DNA of 44,811 nucleotides from an uncultured Saprospiraceae bacterium (lineage in GTDB: Bacteria; Bacteroidota; Bacteroidia; Chitinophagales; Saprospiraceae), in NCBI GenBank assembly GCA_937922815.1, contig CALAJP010000193.1, positions 1 to 44,811 of the forward strand. The letters run 5' to 3'. The notes beneath the pieces were generated by a model that was not told where the DNA came from, searched no databases, and worked only from the letters and a program-made list of their open reading frames with translations. Every line of letters starts with the position of its first letter. Position 1 is the stretch's first letter. This document shows, in pieces, positions 1 to 7,255 of the stretch. The position numbers and the translations under genes are program-made.

Positions 1-1
1 A

Positions 2-148
2 AAAAAATTATCTTTCATTTGTCAAGAAATGGGACGTGAAATAAACACACTTGGTTCTAAGGCATATTCTAGTGATTTACAGAAAATTGTAATCAATATG
101 AAAGATGAATTGGAAAAAATAAAAGAGCAAGTAGCTAATACGTTATAA
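2..148 (+). CDS. yicC: YicC family protein, C-terminal end (5' truncated by window)
   Basis: The reading frame is open from the first bases and ends with TAA at 146-148. The 48 visible residues read KKLSFICQEMGREINTLGSK, then a tail ending in EQVANTL. This matches the conserved C-terminus (DUF1732) of YicC proteins, in which CQEMxREINTxGSK is characteristic. YicC is an endoribonuclease-type protein linked to RNA turnover and stress survival. The guanylate kinase gene starts 16 bases downstream, and yicC-gmk adjacency is very common in bacteria, which supports the call. Catalytic activity cannot be judged because almost all of the protein lies outside the window. Confidence 0.8.
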   Translation, partial: KKLSFICQEMGREINTLGSKAYSSDLQKIVINMKDELEKIKEQVANTL

Positions 149-164
149 GTTATTTACAATAAAT

Positions 165-737
165 ATGAATAAATTTTTAATTTTCACAGCACCATCAGGA
201 GGAGGAAAAACTACTATTTTAAAAAAAATAATGTCCTCTTATCCTCAATTAAATTTTTCCATTTCTGCTACTTCAAGACCACCAAGAAATGGTGAAATTA
301 ATGGAAAAGATTATTACTTCTTAAGTGCGAAAGAATTCAAAGCAAAAATTAAAAATGATGAATTTTTAGAATGGGAAGAAGTTTATCAAGACCAATTCTA
401 TGGAACATTAAAGAGTGAAATCAAAAGAATTAATGATAATAATCAAATTCCTGTTTTTGACTTGGATGTAATTGGAGCCCATAACCTACAAGAAAAGTAT
501 AGAGAATATTCAAAATCTATTTTCATTAAGCCTCCTTCTATTGAAGTCCTAAAAGAAAGGTTAATCAATAGGAAAACAGAAGATGAAGAAAGTCTAAACA
601 AAAGACTATTTCGAGCGAAAATGGAAATAGAAAAAGCACCTTGTTTTGATCATGTTATTGTGAACGACAAATTAGAAGTTGCTTTACAGTCAGTAGACAA
701 AATAGTCGAAAATTATTTATCTACTTCAGTACTTTAA
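165..737 (+). CDS. gmk: Guanylate kinase
   Basis: This cytosolic enzyme transfers phosphate from ATP to GMP to make GDP, an essential step in GTP and dGTP synthesis. The N-terminus MNKFLIFTAPSGGGKTT holds the P-loop at residues 9-17, in the APSGxGK form typical of guanylate kinases. It is followed by the GMP-binding segment SATSRPPRNGEINGKDYYF (about 35-53) and an EWEEVYQDQFYGT region for nucleotide contact. At 190 residues the protein has the usual family length. The ATG at 165 directly precedes the P-loop strand, so the start is secure. It lies 16 bases after yicC and 21 bases before apaG, and probably belongs to one transcription unit with both. Confidence 0.97.
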   Translation: MNKFLIFTAPSGGGKTTILKKIMSSYPQLNFSISATSRPPRNGEINGKDYYFLSAKEFKAKIKNDEFLEWEEVYQDQFYGTLKSEIKRINDNNQIPVFDLDVIGAHNLQEKYREYSKSIFIKPPSIEVLKERLINRKTEDEESLNKRLFRAKMEIEKAPCFDHVIVNDKLEVALQSVDKIVENYLSTSVL

Positions 738-758
738 CACAGAAATTAAAATTGCATT

Positions 759-1151
759 ATGTATCAAGAAACAGCCACTACCAATAATGTTGAAATTATC
801 GTTGCCCCCAGATATGTAAAAGAGCATTCAAATATTGAAAATCAAGAATTTACATTCACATACAACGTAACGATAAGAAACCATAGAACATCAAAGATTC
901 AATTGATTAGTCGATACTGGGAAGTTATGGTTGATATTAGTCTAAAACATGCCATAAAAGGAAAAGGTGTCATAGGCAAACAACCAATACTGGCTCCTAA
1001 TGACTCTTATAGTTACGAATCTTGGTCTAAGGTAAATACGGACTTGGCAAATATGGCTGGGTATTATATGATGGTGGACCTTGAATCTAATGAAGAATTT
1101 AAAGTTACGATACCTGAATTTAAGCTAATTCCAGACTTTAAAAACAATTAA
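759..1151 (+). CDS. apaG: ApaG family protein
   Basis: ApaG is a small single-domain protein with an immunoglobulin-like beta fold. It is often annotated as linked to Co2+/Mg2+ efflux, but its molecular role is not firmly established. The 130-residue length is normal. The core signature is present: RYW in the first half, then GKGVIGKQPILAPNDSYSY around residues 67-86, corresponding to the family pattern GxGVxGxQPxxxPGxxFxY. It ends in a fold-closing strand, FKVTIPEFKL. It follows gmk by 21 bases and is probably co-transcribed with it. Confidence 0.93.
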   Translation: MYQETATTNNVEIIVAPRYVKEHSNIENQEFTFTYNVTIRNHRTSKIQLISRYWEVMVDISLKHAIKGKGVIGKQPILAPNDSYSYESWSKVNTDLANMAGYYMMVDLESNEEFKVTIPEFKLIPDFKNN

Positions 1152-1304
1152 AAAAGTTATTTTTGTTTCAGAATGATAAAGTGAAAATTAGTTATCAACC
1201 TTTAACAATACAAGTTAAAAATTAGTTAATCGAAACAAAATGGGTTATTTCAGCACTTTTTTTTCGTTTAAATAACTAAACACTTTACTTTTTAATGGAT
1301 ATAG

Positions 1305-1312
1305 TATTTTTG
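1305..1312 (+). promoter_or_regulatory. Bacteroidota -7 element upstream of first ompH-like gene
   Basis: TATTTTTG fits the Bacteroidota -7 consensus TANNTTTG. It lies 27 bases before the likely ATG at 1339. I see no good TTTG at the expected -33 distance; the nearest candidate is TTTA at 1284-1287 with short spacing. Treat this as a partial promoter match. Confidence 0.45.
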
Positions 1313-1338
1313 TAAAATATTTGAACCTAAAAATTTAT

Positions 1339-1863
1339 ATGAGTATGAAATTTTTCCGATTAGTAATATTAGCTGTAACCATTACTTTTGGTACTATTCA
1401 ATCAATCAACGCTCAAAAAATAGCTGTTGTTGATATCGCAAACCTATTAGATAATATGCCTGATTATTTGGCCGCTCAAAAAACACTTGACGAGCAAGCT
1501 GAATCTTGGAGATCTGAAATAAGTGCAGAAATGAACCTTGTCAAAGGAATGTACAATAAGTTTCAGGCAGAATCTGTATTGATGAGCGATGAAATGAAAA
1601 AGAAAAAAGAAGAATCTATTATTAATAAAGAAAAACAAGTCTATACCAAACAACAAAAATATTTTGGTCAAGATGGAGAGCTTTTCAAAAAAAGACAAGA
1701 ACTTGTTCAGCCTATTCAAGAAAAAGTATACACTGCAATAGAAACTTATGCGACTGAAAGAGGTTATGATATAATTCTGGACAAAAACAGTTCGGCAGGA
1801 ATTATTTTCGCTAACAATAAATACGATAAAACCAATGATATTAAATCAAAATTAAAAATCTAA
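1339..1863 (+). CDS. OmpH/Skp family outer membrane protein chaperone, copy 1
   Basis: This is a periplasmic holdase of the Skp/OmpH type, which in the family binds unfolded outer membrane proteins. The N-terminus has a signal peptide (KFFRLVILAVTITFGTIQSINAQ) with likely cleavage before the Gln. After it comes the family opening IAVVDIANLLDNMPDYLAAQ, then a long charged helical hairpin (about residues 45-120), then the closing motif YDIILDKNSSAGIIFAN. The mature size (about 150 residues) is normal. A TTG at 1321 would add six residues, but ATG at 1339 or 1345 gives a cleaner signal peptide and suits the -7 element at 1305. A paralogue follows at 2005; the 141-base gap with its own -7 element suggests separate transcription. 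Confidence 0.9.
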   Translation: MSMKFFRLVILAVTITFGTIQSINAQKIAVVDIANLLDNMPDYLAAQKTLDEQAESWRSEISAEMNLVKGMYNKFQAESVLMSDEMKKKKEESIINKEKQVYTKQQKYFGQDGELFKKRQELVQPIQEKVYTAIETYATERGYDIILDKNSSAGIIFANNKYDKTNDIKSKLKI

Positions 1864-1970
1864 TTACATAGAATTTTGATTTTGAAAGACTTTTAGATTC
1901 TTATTAATTATATGTGAATTTAATTCAATTTCAAAGCACCAAATATTCTATTTTTTTGATTTAAATATTA

Positions 1971-1978
1971 TATTTTTG
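1971..1978 (+). promoter_or_regulatory. Bacteroidota -7 element upstream of second ompH-like gene
   Basis: TATTTTTG fits TANNTTTG and lies 26 bases before the ATG at 2005. A TTTG at 1955-1958 is too close to be a canonical -33 element, so only the -7 half is supported. Confidence 0.4.
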
Positions 1979-2004
1979 ACATTTTTAAAAAAACTAATAC
2001 ATTT

Positions 2005-2520
2005 ATGAAAACAACTATCAAGTCTATAACACTGATTTTTGCTTTATTTTTACTATCAAACACAACAAGTTACGCACAAAAAATTGCTTACTTAAACTAT
2101 CAAGCTTTAGTAGCTGAGATGCCAGAGGTAAAACAAGCAAGAAGTAGCTTGGAGACTTTCCAAAAACAATTACAAAGCAAGGGACAAAAAATGGTAGAAT
2201 CGCTTCAGGCTGAATACCAAGCTATCCAAGGAAAAGTTGAAAGAGGTGAATTATCTCCAGTACAACAAGAGACAGAAGGTAAAAAACTAGAAACTAAACA
2301 ACGTGAAATTGCTCAATATGAGCAAGAAATGCAACAACAAATCATTCAAAAAGAGCAATCTTTATTACAACCTATCTTAACTCAGGTTAATGATGTAATT
2401 TCTGCTGTTGCTAATGAAAAAGGTTACCAATATGTATTAGACCAAAGTACTGGTGGTATCTTGTTCACAGATAAAACAGGAGATATTACAGCAGAAGTAA
2501 AAGCTAAATTAGGTTTATAA
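2005..2520 (+). CDS. OmpH/Skp family outer membrane protein chaperone, copy 2
   Basis: This is the second periplasmic Skp-like chaperone. The signal peptide KTTIKSITLIFALFLLSNTTSYAQ is cleaved before Gln. It is followed by KIAYLNYQALVAEMPEVKQA, the canonical start of the Skp fold, then a Gln/Glu/Lys-rich coiled-coil arm (about residues 45-120), then the strand-forming end YQYVLDQSTGGILFTD. At 171 residues it is a standard length. It is clearly paralogous to the preceding gene, sharing the same architecture and the same GIIF/GILF ending. It is followed by a strong terminator at 2551-2588. Tandem ompH genes are common in Bacteroidota, often near bamA, which is not visible here. Confidence 0.92.
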   Translation: MKTTIKSITLIFALFLLSNTTSYAQKIAYLNYQALVAEMPEVKQARSSLETFQKQLQSKGQKMVESLQAEYQAIQGKVERGELSPVQQETEGKKLETKQREIAQYEQEMQQQIIQKEQSLLQPILTQVNDVISAVANEKGYQYVLDQSTGGILFTDKTGDITAEVKAKLGL

Positions 2521-2550
2521 ATAATATTTTTATAAAAAAAATTAAGCTGA

Positions 2551-2588
2551 AAGTCTTTTTATACCATTGCGTATAAAAAGACTTTTTT
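2551..2588 (+). terminator. Rho-independent terminator after ompH pair
   Basis: A perfect 14-bp inverted repeat (arms 2551-2564 and 2571-2584, loop CATTGC) runs straight into a T tract. It lies 31 bases after the stop of the second ompH-like gene. Confidence 0.88.
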
Positions 2589-2614
2589 ATTTATATAAAT
2601 AAAGTGATATATTA

Positions 2615-2766
2615 GACATTATTACAAATGAATTCATTTAGATTAAAGTGTTCTTTTTACTTCTCTATTCGTCAAGTACACATTTTAATACTTATGGGTA
2701 TTAGATTACAGGTTTTCCTTGATTGAAATAAAAATTCCTATTTTTTCTCTCATTCGTAATAATCTC
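2615..2766 (-). repeat. MITE-like interspersed repeat, copy A
   Basis: This is one of three related intergenic elements in the window (others at 11318 and 13366). Read on the minus strand it begins GAGATTATTACGAAT and ends in the imperfect complement, GTAATAATGTC, so it has terminal inverted repeats. Both ends are flanked by TA (2613-2614 and 2767-2768), as expected for a TA target duplication. The whole interior aligns with the other copies, including ATTTTTATTTCAATCAA, AATACCCATAAGTATT and TACTTGAC. It has no coding capacity. It fills most of the 330-base gap between the ompH terminator and gldF; the rest of that gap holds nothing I recognise. Confidence 0.8.
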
Positions 2767-2850
2767 TATTTATTTAAAATTATTCGTTGATAATTGAAAC
2801 TCACAAGTATAAATTAAGTAAACAAACCTTTAGTAAATAACTTAAAATCA

Positions 2851-3579
2851 ATGATTTCAATCATTATAAAAGAAATAAATACTTATTTTAGTTCACTTAT
2901 TGCCTATATGGTTATCGGTATATTTCTATTATTCATGGGATTAATGTTATGGTTCTTCCCAGACACAAGTATTATAGAAGGGCAATACGCTAATTTGGAT
3001 AGTTTATTCGAAATTTCTCCCTTAATTTTCATATTCCTAATTCCTGCCATAACAATGAGAAGTTTTGCCGAGGAAAAATCAGAAGGTACTATCGAATTTC
3101 TACAAACCAAACCAATTTCATTGTTGTCTATTGTTATAGGAAAATACCTTGGTGCTTGGATATTAATCACTCTAGCATTAGCCCCTACTCTACTTTATTA
3201 TTATTCTATTTATCAGTTGGGTTATCCCGTCGGAAATATTGATATAGGAAGTACAAATGGTGCTTATATAGGATTGGTGTTATTAAGCGGAGTATTTGCT
3301 TCTATAGGATTGCTGGCTTCTGCATTTACAACGAATCAAATTGTCGCTTTTATATTAGCAGCGTTTTTATGTTTCTTTGTTTTTTGGGGTTTTGACTACA
3401 TCAGTCAACTCCCTGTGTTCTACGGAAAATGGGACGGTTTAGTCCAAATGATAGGTATAGAATATCATTATAAATCTATCAGTAGAGGCGTAATAGATAG
3501 TAGAGATGTAATATATTTTCTATCTATTTCTAGTTTTTTTGTTTTATTAACTCATCAAGTTCTTCAAGAAAAAAAATAA
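2851..3579 (+). CDS. gldF: Gliding motility ABC transporter permease GldF
   Basis: GldF is an ABC-2 type permease of the inner membrane. With GldG and the ATPase GldA it forms a transporter required for gliding in Flavobacterium johnsoniae, though not in all gliders. The protein has 242 residues and about six hydrophobic segments. It begins ISIIIKEINTYFSSLIAYMV and carries the ABC-2 signature MRSFAEEKSEGTIEFLQTKPIS (about residues 70-91), in which the MR..EEK..GT..LL/Q core is typical. gldG follows after three bases, so the two are co-translated. gldA is not in the window, which is common because it is often unlinked. Confidence 0.93.
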   Translation: MISIIIKEINTYFSSLIAYMVIGIFLLFMGLMLWFFPDTSIIEGQYANLDSLFEISPLIFIFLIPAITMRSFAEEKSEGTIEFLQTKPISLLSIVIGKYLGAWILITLALAPTLLYYYSIYQLGYPVGNIDIGSTNGAYIGLVLLSGVFASIGLLASAFTTNQIVAFILAAFLCFFVFWGFDYISQLPVFYGKWDGLVQMIGIEYHYKSISRGVIDSRDVIYFLSISSFFVLLTHQVLQEKK

Positions 3580-3582
3580 GTT

Positions 3583-5289
3583 ATGCTTTCAAATTCTTTT
3601 TTCAAATACATGAAAGCGTATTCCAGACCAATCATTTGGTTTTTTATATTGTTATTCATTAACATCATCGCTTTCTATTTCCCTTTTAAATTTGACTTAA
3701 CAGAGGAAAATCGCTTTACGTTGAGTAAACCAACCGTACAAAAACTCAAAACTATAGATGACGTTGTTCATGTAAAAATATTGCTAGCTGGAGATTTCCC
3801 TTCTGGATTCAAAAGATTACAACAAAATACTATTGAAATTTTAGACGAGTTTAGAAGTATTAATTGGAATATAGAATATGATTTAGAAGATCCATTAATT
3901 GGAAATGTAGACCAGATAAATAATACCATAAAGTCACTTAGCGAAGTTGGGATAAACCCCGTTGACCTTAAAATAAAAAATGCAGATGGGAATAGTTCTA
4001 AATTAATTTATCCCCATGCAGTCATTACTTATCGTCAGAAATCTTACGCTATCAACTTACTTGAGAATCAAACACCTGGAGCGAATGAGCAAATTGTTTT
4101 AAACAATTCAGTTTCTCTATTAGAATACAAGTTTATTGATGCCATTAATAAAATAACACAAGATATAAAGCCTAATATTTTGTTTTTGGATAATAAAGAC
4201 GGGCTAACTCGCTTACAAACGGCTGATTTAAGAAAAACCCTGCTTTCGACCTATAATGTCGGGCATATCAACCTTGATAGTGTCATCCAAATTAAACCCG
4301 AAGTTGATGTTCTTATAATTGCTAAGCCTAGAAAATCTTTCAGTAATCGAGATAAATTTCTAATTGACCAATATGTAATGAATGGCGGGAAAACACTTTG
4401 GTTAATAGATAGAATGAATGTTACATTGGATAGTATGCGGGCAACTAATTCTTTTATTCCTTTCGATTATCCATTGAATATAGAAGACCAATTATTTAAA
4501 TACGGTGTGCGTATTCAGCCCAATTTAGTCTTGGATATGAATAGTACTCGCATTCAGTTATCCATGGGAAAAATGGGAAATGCCGCCAAGTTTGAACTAT
4601 TTCCTTGGCCTTATCACCCTTTAGTTGTTCCTGCGAATGAACATCCTATTACCAAAAGTATTGACCCTGTAGAACTCCAATTCCCCAGCCGAATAGATAC
4701 GGTGAAAACAGCCACTAATATTGAGAAAACAATTTTACTAACTTCTTCTCCGTATTCGCGAGAACAATTCTCGCCTGTTCGCCTCAATTTTGAATTTTTA
4801 AGAACTGATTTAAAGCCTGATAAGTTTAATCAAGGCCCCAAACCAGTCGCCGTTTTATTAGAAGGTAAATTCCCCTCACTCTATAACAATCGAGTTTCAA
4901 CTGATTTTAAAAATATGTTGGATAGTTTGAACCAGCAATTTATACCTATAGGAAAGCCAACTAAAATGGTTGTCGTGTCGGACGGAGATATTGCCAAAAA
5001 CTTAGTTAACCAAAAGACTCAAAAAACTTCGCCTTTAGGGTATAACAAATTTGAAAAATATATATTTGCTAATAAATCCTTTTTAATTAATTCCATAGAG
5101 TATCTTCTAGATGATAATAATTTACTATCAGCTAGATCTAAAGAGGTGAAACTTAGACTAATCGATCAAGTAAAAGCACAAGAAGAAAAGAGTTATTGGC
5201 AGGCTATAAATTTAATTATTCCTGTAATTATTGTTCTTGTTTTTGGTTTACTTTTTTCGATTATTAGGAAAAGAAAATATGCAAACTAA
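3583..5289 (+). CDS. gldG: Gliding motility-associated protein GldG
   Basis: GldG is the partner of GldF in the Gld ABC transporter. The 568-residue protein has an N-terminal membrane segment (about residues 15-35, IIWFFILLFINIIAFYFPF), then the conserved DLTEENRFTLSKPTVQKLK start of the periplasmic region, a large domain of the ABC-type uncharacterised transport family with LWLIDRMNVTLDSM in the middle, and a C-terminal membrane helix (about 540-560) followed by a basic tail RKRKYAN. Length and architecture match known GldG proteins. It lies three bases behind gldF. No terminator is obvious after it, and the next gene starts about 70 bases on. Confidence 0.93.
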   Translation: MLSNSFFKYMKAYSRPIIWFFILLFINIIAFYFPFKFDLTEENRFTLSKPTVQKLKTIDDVVHVKILLAGDFPSGFKRLQQNTIEILDEFRSINWNIEYDLEDPLIGNVDQINNTIKSLSEVGINPVDLKIKNADGNSSKLIYPHAVITYRQKSYAINLLENQTPGANEQIVLNNSVSLLEYKFIDAINKITQDIKPNILFLDNKDGLTRLQTADLRKTLLSTYNVGHINLDSVIQIKPEVDVLIIAKPRKSFSNRDKFLIDQYVMNGGKTLWLIDRMNVTLDSMRATNSFIPFDYPLNIEDQLFKYGVRIQPNLVLDMNSTRIQLSMGKMGNAAKFELFPWPYHPLVVPANEHPITKSIDPVELQFPSRIDTVKTATNIEKTILLTSSPYSREQFSPVRLNFEFLRTDLKPDKFNQGPKPVAVLLEGKFPSLYNNRVSTDFKNMLDSLNQQFIPIGKPTKMVVVSDGDIAKNLVNQKTQKTSPLGYNKFEKYIFANKSFLINSIEYLLDDNNLLSARSKEVKLRLIDQVKAQEEKSYWQAINLIIPVIIVLVFGLLFSIIRKRKYAN

Positions 5290-5359
5290 AGTAGGTTAAC
5301 CTTTTAGAGTCAAATTTCGTACATTTATAGAGTAATTGTATGGATACATAAATTCATTG

Positions 5360-7255
5360 ATGTCGTTAAAAAAACTACTTATATTATTTAGTCTATTATT
5401 CCTATGTAAAACATTCTGTTTTGCACAAGATAGTAGTGAGATAAATAAAGATAAAGTAATAGACCCTATTAGTTATCAAATAGTAGATCATAAAAACAAA
5501 TACAACAAACTAAAAAGAACTAATTTAGATGAAGCATATCTTTTTGCACAAAAAGTCCTGTTAGAGGATTTAATCCCTAATGCTAAGTTCGAAGAGTTTA
5601 ATGAGTTTTCATGGCAGTTTTTAGTAGATATGCAGCAAACGAAATATGAAAACGGGAGTTTGCTGACATTTGGTTATGGTTCTGTTAGGCTGAACAACCT
5701 TGAGTACGAAATCAATTTCAGCGATAATGAATTTACTTTATCTCCTTCATTTAACAAACTTCCTTCTAAAAAAATTGAATCTATTAACAAATACTTATTG
5801 TTATATTCGTTTAAATCGAAGCCTCAACTAGTAAAGGTACTTTTTCCTGATTTAGGTTTTAATAAAGAACAAGAGTTTTATTCAGAAGGGATATTGAGTG
5901 TTTATTGGTTAGAATACGTGTTCAATCACAACTTAAATGTTACCGACTATGACGTTATCATTAACAAGTATCAACTCTTGGAAACTAAAGACACACAATA
6001 TGAATGGGATTATCTACAATTGCTAAATAGGTATATTTTTAATAAAGAAATTGAATTTAGTAGCATTTTTAGCCTATTAGAGAGTAATGGGAACAAACTT
6101 TTAAATTGTAATTTATTAAAACTAATTAACAACAAACACCTAAATACGCCCTTAATAGACAAAAATTTTCTCAATTTATTTTTTGATAAAGTTACTAATA
6201 CGGAATTAAACATTGAAGACAAATTAGTCTATTTGCATACCATATCAGACATATATGAGTCTTTAGGAGATATTCAACAAGCTTTCTCGATTCAATCAAA
6301 CATTTTTGAATTAATTCAACAGTGGAAGAAAAGTTATCCATTACTTGAAAGGTACAAAGAAGTTTCTAAGCAATATGACGAGATGTCTCAATCTATTGAG
6401 CAATTAGAAAGTTCAAAACTAAAGGCAGAAAAACTAAAACAATCAAATCAACAATTTAAAATTACTATAATATTCATTCTACTTATTATAGGCTTATTGT
6501 CCTTTTTTTATTTTTATAAATTCCAAAAGCAAAAAAAATTAAAAAAATTAAACCTGAACCTTCAAGAACATTCTCAGTTCCTAATAGATAAAAATCTAAC
6601 CCTAGATTTATATGCATCTACCATAGTCCATGATTACGGTTCACCGATTCGAACTATAAAAAGTACATTAGATATTGTTCAGATTGAAGGAATTGAACAT
6701 GACAAAAAGGTAGAACTGATTAAAAGAAGTGAAGATGCTAATAATTTTTTAAACAAAATCACTAATGACTTTTCAAATTTTGTAGCTAGAAACGTAGATA
6801 TAAAAGAAACTAGCGTTCATAACCTTTCAACTCCTATAGAAATAGCAAAAAACCACCTTAGTTTAAAGAATGTAAATTGTACAATTAGTAGCGATTTACC
6901 TAATTTGATTTTTCACTTAGACGAAATAGTTATCGTTTTTCAAAATTTATTAAAAAACGCAGTTAAATATTGTCCTCAAGATAGAATACCGCATATTCAA
7001 ATTAATACTGAAGAAGATGCCAATAATTATAAAATTTTTATTATTGATAATGGGTATGGTCTTAAAATGGCAAACATAGAGAAAATTTTTGATCCATTTG
7101 TCAGGTTTACACCATCGAATAGCATTAAAGGTTCTGGCTTAGGGCTTTCAATCGTAAGTAAGATATTATCAAAATATGGTGCCACTATAAATGCTCACAA
7201 TAATTTAACACAGGGAGCAACTTTTGTTATTAACTGGCCTAAAAAAAGTCAATGA
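5360..7255 (+). CDS. Membrane sensor histidine kinase with helical N-terminal sensor region
   Basis: This is a predicted inner-membrane sensor kinase of about 631 residues. ATG at 5360 gives a signal peptide (SLKKLLILFSLLFLCKTFCFAQ); a TTG at 5336 is in frame but adds nothing useful. Residues 25-330 form a mostly helical extracytoplasmic region of unrecognised family, possibly TPR-like. A short coiled coil (about 330-365) leads to one membrane helix (about 366-388). The kinase core follows: an H-box around His424 in HDYGSP, N-box NLLKNAVKY with Asn533, G1 DNGYG at 563, F-box FDPF and G2 GSGLGLS at 591. All catalytic boxes are intact. The next gene is a paralogue that overlaps it by four bases (ATGA). 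No response regulator is adjacent, so the target is unknown. Confidence 0.85.
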   Translation: MSLKKLLILFSLLFLCKTFCFAQDSSEINKDKVIDPISYQIVDHKNKYNKLKRTNLDEAYLFAQKVLLEDLIPNAKFEEFNEFSWQFLVDMQQTKYENGSLLTFGYGSVRLNNLEYEINFSDNEFTLSPSFNKLPSKKIESINKYLLLYSFKSKPQLVKVLFPDLGFNKEQEFYSEGILSVYWLEYVFNHNLNVTDYDVIINKYQLLETKDTQYEWDYLQLLNRYIFNKEIEFSSIFSLLESNGNKLLNCNLLKLINNKHLNTPLIDKNFLNLFFDKVTNTELNIEDKLVYLHTISDIYESLGDIQQAFSIQSNIFELIQQWKKSYPLLERYKEVSKQYDEMSQSIEQLESSKLKAEKLKQSNQQFKITIIFILLIIGLLSFFYFYKFQKQKKLKKLNLNLQEHSQFLIDKNLTLDLYASTIVHDYGSPIRTIKSTLDIVQIEGIEHDKKVELIKRSEDANNFLNKITNDFSNFVARNVDIKETSVHNLSTPIEIAKNHLSLKNVNCTISSDLPNLIFHLDEIVIVFQNLLKNAVKYCPQDRIPHIQINTEEDANNYKIFIIDNGYGLKMANIEKIFDPFVRFTPSNSIKGSGLGLSIVSKILSKYGATINAHNNLTQGATFVINWPKKSQ

